Assembly (NCBI GenBank): GCA_009921765.1
Contig: RFXC01000248.1
Span: forward strand, 1 to 5,684
Origin: Betaproteobacteria bacterium
Lineage (GTDB): Bacteria > Pseudomonadota > Gammaproteobacteria > Burkholderiales > Burkholderiaceae
Direction of reading: 5' to 3'
Length of the DNA stretch: 5,684 bases
Shown in pieces: positions 1 to 5,073 of this stretch (position 1 is the first letter of the stretch; each line of letters starts with the position of its first letter). The notes below the pieces were generated by a model, which was not told the origin of the DNA, did no database searches, and saw only the letters and a program-made list of their open reading frames with translations. Made by a program: the position numbers and the translations under genes.

Positions 1-1
1 C

Positions 2-604
2 TTCGAATACGTTGCCTCGAAAACCGACATCGCGATTTTTCTGTACAACACCTGGCACTCGGGCATCTGCATGACGCCCGAGACGGTCGCGCGGCTGTCT
101 CGCATCCCTGCGGTATGTGCGCTCAAAGACGCCGTCAATGACGTCGCGCACACCGTGCGCTGTTGGGAGCTGTGCGGCGATCGGATCGTGATCAGCGATC
201 CGCTCGAGGAGCATCTTCTGGTCACCACGCTTCACTTCGATCAGCAGGTCCTGCTGGGTACGACACCTGTCTTTTTGATGCAGAGCCCTCACTGTCAGCC
301 AATCCAGCAATACTGGGAACTTGCGCGCGCGGGCAAGGGAGCCGAGGCCGCAAAGCTTTTCTATGAGCTTCAGCCGCTTCGCAGCATCTGGACCGAGATG
401 TATCAGGTTCTCTGGAACAAGGACGGCGCGCTCCACCCCTTGCCCTTCATCAAACATTGGATGGACCAGATGGGAATGCGGGCAGGTCCAGTACGCCCGC
501 CCATGACGAACCTGACCGCCGCCGAGAAAGCACGGTTCAACGATCGACTGGCTGCCAGCGGCTGGATGGAACGCCTCGTTCCTGGTTGGCCCGCATCAAC
601 GTGA
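2..604 (+). CDS. DHDPS/NAL-family aldolase (class I, Schiff-base), 5'-truncated by window edge
   Basis: The frame is open from base 2 to the TGA at 602-604, giving the last 200 residues; the N-terminal third (families are usually about 300 aa) lies outside the window. The ATG at 71 is internal, because the residues before it are conserved family sequence. Seen: IFLYN (Tyr15 of this fragment) aligns with the catalytic Tyr of the YN motif, and PAVCALKDAVND carries Lys42, the expected Schiff-base lysine, 27 residues after the Tyr (28 in E. coli DapA). Family knowledge: such TIM-barrel enzymes bind pyruvate or a related 2-oxo acid through the Lys and do aldol addition, cleavage or dehydration. 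Odd: the SRTG-type segment after YN, whose Arg binds the substrate carboxylate in DapA, reads TWHSGI, so lysine biosynthesis is unlikely and the substrate is unknown. The C-terminus (about 130-200) is helical and Trp/Pro-rich. The gene overlaps the cupin gene by 4 nt, so the two are probably co-transcribed. Confidence 0.85.
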   Translation, partial: FEYVASKTDIAIFLYNTWHSGICMTPETVARLSRIPAVCALKDAVNDVAHTVRCWELCGDRIVISDPLEEHLLVTTLHFDQQVLLGTTPVFLMQSPHCQPIQQYWELARAGKGAEAAKLFYELQPLRSIWTEMYQVLWNKDGALHPLPFIKHWMDQMGMRAGPVRPPMTNLTAAEKARFNDRLAASGWMERLVPGWPAST

Positions 605-1575
605 TCCAGCGCCCCCTGCACTTCACACTCGGAAGCCTCCTCGGCGACTTCGACACCGACCGCTTTCTTCGCGAGATCTACGGCCGGCATCCTCTCCATG
701 TACCGGCCGTAGACGCCCACCGCTTCGATTCGCTGATGAGCTGGGGTGAGCTCGAACGGCTACTGAACATCACGGGCTACTGGGATGAGTCGCGCCTGCG
801 CCTGATGGTCGATGGACGGCGGGTTGCGCCCGAACGGTACTGCTTTGCGCGCTCCTCCGCCGATGGCGAGCAACGCGCCTGGCGCCCGCAGCCCGAGCGT
901 GTGATGCAGGCCATCGGGCACGGCGCGGCGTTGGTGCTGAACGGCCTTGACGGGCTGTCGCCTGCCATCAGTGCCATTGCGCAGGCACTGGAGGCGCAAC
1001 TCGCGGTTCGTGTTCAGAGCAATCTGTATCTTTCCCAACGCAGCCACCGCGGGCTCCCGCTTCACTACGACATTCATGATGTCCTCGCGCTACAGATTGC
1101 CGGACGCAAGCAATGGCGCCTGCATGCGAACCGGGCGCATCCCGCAGTCAAGCCCGCCCCTGAGCGGGAGTTGAGAATCGCAGCCGGTCAGGTCGCGCAG
1201 CAGATCACGCTCGGCCCAGGCGATTTTCTTTATCTGCCAGCCGGGGTCATCCACGAAGCGTTTGCCGAAACCGATCACGCCATGCACCTCACGCTCGCGA
1301 TCAAGCAGGTCACGCCCATCGACCTGGCGAGCCTGATGATGAAAAGACTTGCCATCCGCGACGACCTGACCCGCCCCAGCTACGACCTGCACGAGGGTAT
1401 CGACGCGCTGGCGCGCCATGTTGCGCGGCTCGCCGAGGGCTTCTCGGAAATCGCTCGCAACCCCGCTGAGCTCTCATCCCTGTTTTCCGAGATCGAGGCC
1501 AACCGCCAGCCGCGGGGCCGCTATGCGCTTGACCCGATGCAGCAGCGGTCCGAACGACATCAGCCGGACAAATGA
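601..1575 (+). CDS. JmjC-like cupin (Cupin_4 / ribosomal-oxygenase-type) 2-oxoglutarate Fe(II) dioxygenase
   Basis: This 324-aa protein starts at GTG 601. The GTG overlaps the upstream TGA (GTGA), there is no separate Shine-Dalgarno, and the sequence becomes family-like at once (LGSLLGDFDTDRFLREIY, then HPLHVP). Seen: an iron-binding triad of His155 and Asp157 in LPLHYDIHDV plus the distal His218 in LYLPAGVIHEAF. The QIAGRKQW segment (165-172) and LGPGDFLYLP (204-213) are typical of the Cupin_4/YcfD (RoxA) group. Family knowledge: these soluble enzymes hydroxylate amino-acid side chains, often Arg or His of ribosomal proteins, using O2 and 2-oxoglutarate. The C-terminal part (about 230-324) is helical and ends in a basic, polar tail; it is shorter than in E. 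coli YcfD (about 373 aa). Inference: a protein or small-molecule hydroxylase; the ribosomal target is not shown. Translation is probably coupled to the aldolase gene upstream and followed by the nucleotidyltransferase gene 9 nt downstream. Confidence 0.88.
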   Translation: MIQRPLHFTLGSLLGDFDTDRFLREIYGRHPLHVPAVDAHRFDSLMSWGELERLLNITGYWDESRLRLMVDGRRVAPERYCFARSSADGEQRAWRPQPERVMQAIGHGAALVLNGLDGLSPAISAIAQALEAQLAVRVQSNLYLSQRSHRGLPLHYDIHDVLALQIAGRKQWRLHANRAHPAVKPAPERELRIAAGQVAQQITLGPGDFLYLPAGVIHEAFAETDHAMHLTLAIKQVTPIDLASLMMKRLAIRDDLTRPSYDLHEGIDALARHVARLAEGFSEIARNPAELSSLFSEIEANRQPRGRYALDPMQQRSERHQPDK

Positions 1576-1584
1576 GTCGCTGCG

Positions 1585-2406
1585 ATGCGTGACCTTCCGA
1601 TCCTGCCGATCGGCCACGCAGTCCCGGTGTGCGAGCTTGGCTTTATCGTCAACCCCTGCCGCAGTGAGCGGGTGGTTCCGCCCTGGCGGGAGGCGGTCAA
1701 CCTGCTGAGCACGTTGTGCCAGACCTCGCTGGGGGCCTCGCTCCAAAGTCTCTATCTGCGCGGCTCGGTACCGCGCGGAACCGCCGTCGAATACCACTCG
1801 GATCTCGATGCGGTATGTGTCACACGATCCCCGCCGCCGCTTCCGCCGTCATTACATGCAGCCATTCAGGCAAGAGTGCGCGAGGCGCATCCGTTTTGTA
1901 CCGGCGTGGATCTGCGCATCATCACGCATGACAGGCTGCTCACCCCTGGCCGATCAGCTGCGCTTCAGTTTTTACTCAAGACGCAAAGCCTCTGCATCGC
2001 GGGTGAAGACATCACTGAAAACTGGCCGTCATTCGGGCTCCAGCAGGCCCGGATCACACTCCAGGGGCTGACGACGTCGCTTGCCGGAACGCGTGCGTCG
2101 CTCACCCGCCAGCCAGGCATTGGAGCAGACGAGCGCGAACAACTCTGTCGATGGATTGCCAAGAAGATTGTCCGCGCAGGCTTTGAGTTGGTCGCCGAAC
2201 GCGAGCGCGCCTATACGCGCGACCTGTACCCGTGCTGGACCGGCTTTGCCCGTCACTATCCGGAGATGGCCGAGCCGATGCGGGAGGTGTTGACGCTTGC
2301 CATCAACCCCCGCCCGGACCCGTTGCGGATTGAGACTGCGCTGAAAGTTGGCGACTGGTTAAGAATCGAATCCCGACAGCGGGGCAACGCCACCGATCAG
2401 TCCTGA
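1585..2406 (+). CDS. Stand-alone nucleotidyltransferase-domain protein (MNT/ANT-like fold), substrate unknown
   Basis: This 273-aa protein starts at ATG 1585, the only start possible in this frame, because the cupin stop lies three codons upstream. No clear Shine-Dalgarno is visible, which suits coupling by reinitiation. Seen: the pol-beta-type core LYLRGSVPRG (56-65; Gly60-Ser61) followed by SDLDAV with Asp73 and Asp75, and a third acidic residue, Asp109, in GVDLRII. These are the expected Mg-binding carboxylates. From about 150 the protein is all-helical, with IAKKIVRAGFELV and a YTRDLYPCW segment, a layout shared with aminoglycoside-type nucleotidyltransferases. Family knowledge: members move NMP from NTP to a small molecule, a protein or tRNA. 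No HEPN partner gene or antitoxin lies beside it, so a toxin-antitoxin role is not supported here. Its 3' end overlaps the convergent amidohydrolase gene by 10 bp. The family is fairly sure; the substrate is unknown. Confidence 0.82.
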   Translation: MRDLPILPIGHAVPVCELGFIVNPCRSERVVPPWREAVNLLSTLCQTSLGASLQSLYLRGSVPRGTAVEYHSDLDAVCVTRSPPPLPPSLHAAIQARVREAHPFCTGVDLRIITHDRLLTPGRSAALQFLLKTQSLCIAGEDITENWPSFGLQQARITLQGLTTSLAGTRASLTRQPGIGADEREQLCRWIAKKIVRAGFELVAERERAYTRDLYPCWTGFARHYPEMAEPMREVLTLAINPRPDPLRIETALKVGDWLRIESRQRGNATDQS

Positions 2407-3266
2407 CCCAGCCGATACAAGCGCATCGCATTGCCGCGGAGCAGCTTCTCCAGCGCCACCGGCCGGAGGTTGAGCGCATCGATCTCGCGTAATGTGCGTT
2501 CAAAATCAAGTACCGGGTAGTCGGTGCCAAAGATCACCTTGTCCTGCCCAAAGGTGTTGATGAAGTGCACGAACGACTGCGGCCAGTAGCGCGGGCTGTG
2601 GGCATCGCAGCCGATATAGATGTTGGGATGCTTCCAGGCCATGGCGATCATCTCCTCGGTCCAGGGAATGCCCACGTGAATGCCCACCAGTTTCAGCTCG
2701 GGAAAATCACAGGCCACCGCATCAAGGGTGATCGGCCGCCCAACGCTCTTCAGCGGCCGCGCGGGGTCATAGACCAGTGACTGTCCCACCTGGAGCTGCA
2801 CCGGTACATCGAGCTCCACACACTTCGCATAGAACGGATACCACCGTGCATGGTCGGGCGCGAGCTCGAACCAGTGGGGATAGAAGTGCCCACCCACGAA
2901 ACCATATTCCCGCACCGAACGCTCGAACGCACGAACGCCCGCCATGCCCTCGGTTGGATCAAGTCCCGCCAGACCGCTGAACCGGTCGGGCCAGCGCTGA
3001 ACCGCATCGGCCACCATTTCGTAGGGAAGATGCCAGCTGCCGGGAATGCCCATCTGCCCGGTCTTGGTGGCAATCAGCAGCGATCGCTCGATGCCGTTGC
3101 GGTCCATCAGTTCGAGCATCTGCTCATGGGTGAGTCCGTCTGCAACCGACGACTCACGCCCGATCTTGCCGGTCCAGAACGTTTTGGACCAGGCGGGGCG
3201 CAGCTTCATGACTTCGGGCGTGATCGGGTTGACCACGCAGTCGATGACCTTGAACGAACGATTCAT
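2397..3266 (-). CDS. Amidohydrolase_2-family (ACMSD-like) TIM-barrel protein lacking the N-terminal HxH metal motif
   Basis: The protein is 289 aa when started at the ATG at 3264-3266, which has AGGGAA nine bases upstream; the open frame runs on to 3323 but that part overlaps dedA and is not family-like. Seen: the N-terminal strand reads FKVIDCVVNP, so the usual D-x-H-x-H becomes Asp9, Val11 and Asn13. VPVQLQVG (154-161) has Gln158 where many relatives have a metal-binding His. His197 in VGIHVGIPW, the GCDAHSPRYWP segment (219-229) and Asp249 in FGTDYP are kept, and the end ALEKLLRGNAMRLY is typical. Family knowledge: relatives are Zn-dependent decarboxylases or hydrolases of organic and aromatic acids, and a QxQVG variant exists among uncharacterised members. 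Inference: a decarboxylase, hydratase or hydrolase with an altered or absent metal site. It is the second gene after dedA (31-nt gap), probably on one mRNA. Confidence 0.85.
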   Translation of the reverse strand: MNRSFKVIDCVVNPITPEVMKLRPAWSKTFWTGKIGRESSVADGLTHEQMLELMDRNGIERSLLIATKTGQMGIPGSWHLPYEMVADAVQRWPDRFSGLAGLDPTEGMAGVRAFERSVREYGFVGGHFYPHWFELAPDHARWYPFYAKCVELDVPVQLQVGQSLVYDPARPLKSVGRPITLDAVACDFPELKLVGIHVGIPWTEEMIAMAWKHPNIYIGCDAHSPRYWPQSFVHFINTFGQDKVIFGTDYPVLDFERTLREIDALNLRPVALEKLLRGNAMRLYRLGQD

Positions 3267-3275
3267 TGGAAACGA

Positions 3276-3281
3276 TTCCCT
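3276..3281 (-). promoter_or_regulatory. Shine-Dalgarno fixing the amidohydrolase start
   Basis: On the minus strand AGGGAA stands nine bases before the ATG at 3264-3266. It lies in the 31-nt gap after the dedA stop and is the reason for choosing this start rather than the upstream extension to 3323. Confidence 0.65.
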
Positions 3282-3297
3282 GTCTGTAAGCGGACTT

Positions 3298-3918
3298 TCA
3301 GCGCCTGAACGAGCGCACCACAAGCACCACCGCCACCACCACCGCGATCATCACGACCGCACGCATTTGCGGGGATGCGCCCTGAAGCTGATCGGCAAGG
3401 GCCACGCCGATTGAGGCCGGTGCCAGCATCATGGGCACCCACACTACCGCCGATAACCAGTTGGCGATCTGAAACGACACGCGCCGCCCACCCATCGCAC
3501 CCGCCATCAGCGGAATGATCGCGCGTCCGAGCGGAATGAACCGGCTCACGATCACCGCAACGGAACCCCAGCGCTTGAAAAATCGATGACCACGCTCGAT
3601 CCAGTCTGGGCGACGCGCGAAGAACCCCAGCGATTCGATCCTGTCGCCGTAGCGTCTGCCGACCTCGAAGCTCACCCAGTAACCCAACCCTGCACCCGCC
3701 ATCCCCCAGAGCGACAGTTCAACGAGACTGACCAGCCCGGCAGCCGCGAGCGACCCGATCGCAAGCAGCAGCAGGGTGGCAGGAACCAGAGCGCTGATGA
3801 GCGCGAGCGACTCGATCAGACACAACCCGAACACGAGTGGCGCAGCCCACTCGCGATGCGCGCGCACGAGATCAAGTATGGGTGCGAACAGTTGTTCGAA
3901 AAATCCGTCTGGCGACAT
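3298..3918 (-). CDS. DedA-family inner-membrane protein (SNARE-associated/VTT domain)
   Basis: This 206-aa membrane protein has GGAGAA eight bases before its ATG (3916-3918). Seen: hydrophobic segments at about 27-62 (likely partly re-entrant), 68-86, 118-140, 150-175 and 186-201. The family signature VSRFIPLGRAIIPLMAG (124-140) is followed by the usual segment around Trp160. Glu36, Arg126 and Arg132 line up by spacing with E39, R130 and R136 of E. coli YqjA, residues known to matter there. The expected acidic residue of the PGD/PGE motif (YqjA D51) is replaced: the text is VPATLLLL, with Thr48 at that place. Family knowledge: DedA proteins sit in the inner membrane, support membrane homeostasis and proton-motive force, and some recycle undecaprenyl phosphate. 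The first residues are polar, with no signal peptide. It is the first gene of a two-gene minus-strand unit and is divergent from the MBL hydrolase gene. The family is sure; the lipid or ion substrate is not. Confidence 0.92.
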   Translation of the reverse strand: MSPDGFFEQLFAPILDLVRAHREWAAPLVFGLCLIESLALISALVPATLLLLAIGSLAAAGLVSLVELSLWGMAGAGLGYWVSFEVGRRYGDRIESLGFFARRPDWIERGHRFFKRWGSVAVIVSRFIPLGRAIIPLMAGAMGGRRVSFQIANWLSAVVWVPMMLAPASIGVALADQLQGASPQMRAVVMIAVVVAVVLVVRSFRR

Positions 3919-3926
3919 GGGCGAGG

Positions 3927-3932
3927 TTCTCC
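3927..3932 (-). promoter_or_regulatory. Shine-Dalgarno of the dedA-family gene
   Basis: Minus-strand GGAGAA lies eight bases before the ATG at 3916-3918, which supports that start. I could not find a convincing -35/-10 pair for this gene further upstream. Confidence 0.55.
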
Positions 3933-4048
3933 GTGGGGAAGTCGACGGCGCGCGGATTGCCGGGTGCGCAAGGGTAGCGGCCTGAACCCGGCGCGCAGGT
4001 TGATGCGCACACCCTCACCAGGGCTGAATCGGCGCTCAGATGACGGCG

Positions 4049-4067
4049 GCCCGGATTCGCGCCGGGC
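4049..4067. repeat. Perfect inverted repeat GCCCGG-N7-CCGGGC
   Basis: The 6-bp arms at 4049-4054 and 4062-4067 match exactly around the 7-base centre ATTCGCG. It lies just upstream of the possible -35 of the MBL gene, so it could be a regulator operator or a small hairpin. Short GC arms arise by chance in DNA this GC-rich, so support is modest. Confidence 0.35.
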
Positions 4068-4070
4068 ATG

Positions 4071-4099
4071 TGGCTGCGCCCGGCGCTCCCGCTTATCAT
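4071..4099 (+). promoter_or_regulatory. Candidate sigma70-type promoter for the MBL gene
   Basis: TATCAT at 4094-4099 differs from the -10 consensus at one base. TGGCTG at 4071-4076 is a poor -35 match at 17-bp spacing. Transcription would start near 4106, leaving a leader of about 20 bases that still contains the Shine-Dalgarno. Confidence 0.3.
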
Positions 4100-4110
4100 C
4101 GAACCTTTCA

Positions 4111-4116
4111 AGGGAG
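4111..4116 (+). promoter_or_regulatory. Shine-Dalgarno that selects the TTG start at 4125
   Basis: AGGGAG is followed by eight bases and then TTG 4125. The next ATG (4137) is 20 bases away, too far, and the upstream ATG (4068) lies before this site. Confidence 0.7.
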
Positions 4117-4124
4117 ACAAGGTC

Positions 4125-5018
4125 TTGAGAATCACCATGCTTGGCACCGGCGCAGCATTCGTCGACCCGGACCGCGCGCAATCGGGCATCCTGGTCACGC
4201 TCGACAACGGCCGGCACTACCTGTTCGACTGCGGGGCAGGCATCACCCGCAACATGGTGCGCGCCAACGTGAGCCCAGCCGATGTCACTGCGGTATTCCT
4301 CACCCATATGCATCACGATCACATCTGCGATTTCCCGCTGTTCGTGATCACCGGCTGGATGTGGGATCGACCCGATGCACCGGTGGTGATCGGTCCGCGC
4401 GGTACCCAACATTTCGTGAGCCATCTGTTTGAAGGCGGCGCCTTCAAGTCCGATTTCGAAGCGCGCAGCAGTTATCCCCGGCGGCAGAAAAATCTGGAGG
4501 CGGTCAGGCCCAAGGTGATCGAGGCAAGCCCCGGGGTGGCTTACGAAGACGAGCATGTTCGAATCATTTGCGACTGGGTGGAGCACATTCCGCGCGATAT
4601 CAGCGAGTGCTTCGGGGTACGGCTGGAGGCGGAGGGCAAGGCTGTCGCCTTCTCGGGCGACACCGCGGCCTGTGAATCCATGGTGAAACTGGCCAAGGAC
4701 GCCGATCTGCTCATTCACGAGTGCACCTTTCCTGAGTCGTTCATCGAGCATCGCCGGAAAACCGGCGTGGGAACCTTCGCGCACACCAGCCCGAACGAAC
4801 TGGGGCAGATCGCCGCCCGGGCAGGGGTGAAGCGCCTGGTGCCTACGCATTTCGGTCATTTCGAGTCCACCCATGCGCTGATCCGCAAGGTCGCCACGCA
4901 TCATTTCCCGGTGGAGCAGATGGGACCGCACCTCATGGACGAAGTGGTGCGCGACATCCGCCGCCACTATCAGGGACCAATGCAGATCGCCACCGATCTG
5001 CTGCGAATCGACCTCTGA
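4125..5018 (+). CDS. MBL-fold metallo-hydrolase, RNase Z/arylsulfatase-like, TTG start
   Basis: The protein is 297 aa from TTG 4125, chosen because a strong ribosome-binding site precedes it and the sequence then opens with the family-typical RITMLGTGAAF. Seen: the complete two-metal site. THMHHDH gives His61, His63, Asp65 and His66; VEHIP gives His154; FSGDT gives Asp179; and VPTHFGHF gives His242. LLIHECTF (195-202) and the AHTSPNELG segment around His220 resemble the RNase Z-type subgroup. It has no signal peptide, so it is probably cytoplasmic. Family knowledge: this subgroup includes tRNase Z, cyclic-nucleotide phosphodiesterases, sulfatases and lactonase-like hydrolases. Inference: a small-molecule ester or lactone hydrolase is more likely than a tRNA-processing enzyme, because the gene sits 55 nt upstream of a solute-receptor gene on the same strand. 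The true substrate cannot be read from sequence. Confidence 0.87.
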   Translation: MRITMLGTGAAFVDPDRAQSGILVTLDNGRHYLFDCGAGITRNMVRANVSPADVTAVFLTHMHHDHICDFPLFVITGWMWDRPDAPVVIGPRGTQHFVSHLFEGGAFKSDFEARSSYPRRQKNLEAVRPKVIEASPGVAYEDEHVRIICDWVEHIPRDISECFGVRLEAEGKAVAFSGDTAACESMVKLAKDADLLIHECTFPESFIEHRRKTGVGTFAHTSPNELGQIAARAGVKRLVPTHFGHFESTHALIRKVATHHFPVEQMGPHLMDEVVRDIRRHYQGPMQIATDLLRIDL

Positions 5019-5060
5019 ACCGCCCGCCCCACCCGGCGCGGCACCGTACCGGCAGCCGCG

Positions 5061-5065
5061 AGGAG
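5061..5065 (+). promoter_or_regulatory. Shine-Dalgarno of the Bug/TctC receptor gene
   Basis: AGGAG lies eight bases before ATG 5074. This strong, well-placed site fixes the start and shows that the gene can be translated independently of the MBL gene before it. Confidence 0.75.
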
Positions 5066-5073
5066 AGATCACT

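Larger units (their letters stand above)
3919..4124. other. Divergent intergenic region between dedA and the MBL hydrolase gene
   Basis: At 206 bp this is the longest stretch without a gene. It should hold promoters for both directions. I see the dedA ribosome-binding site, a 6-bp inverted repeat at 4049-4067, a weak promoter candidate at 4071-4099 facing right, and the ribosome-binding site of the MBL gene at 4111-4116. No small ORF in it looks genuine. Confidence 0.7.

Noticed and set aside
457..600. 48-residue N-terminal extension of the cupin protein from ATG 457
   Set aside because: It lies wholly inside the aldolase coding frame and is low-quality Arg/Ser/Pro sequence; family similarity begins right after GTG 601.
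1090..1419. Minus-strand ORF inside the cupin gene
   Set aside because: It is antisense to the HxD...H core of the cupin, with no domain of its own.
2850..3308. Plus-strand ORF of 152 codons
   Set aside because: It is a shadow of the amidohydrolase gene on the other strand with no family-like sequence.
3267..3323. 19-residue N-terminal extension of the amidohydrolase
   Set aside because: It overlaps the end of dedA, is not family-like, and the ribosome-binding site points to the ATG at 3264-3266.
3046..3414. Plus-strand ORF with a His-rich run (HHKHHRHHH)
   Set aside because: The His codons are the reverse complement of the Val-rich last membrane segment of the DedA protein; it has no independent support.
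4068..4124. Upstream ATG start for the MBL gene
   Set aside because: It precedes the Shine-Dalgarno at 4111-4116 and directly follows the inverted repeat; the added residues do not resemble the family.
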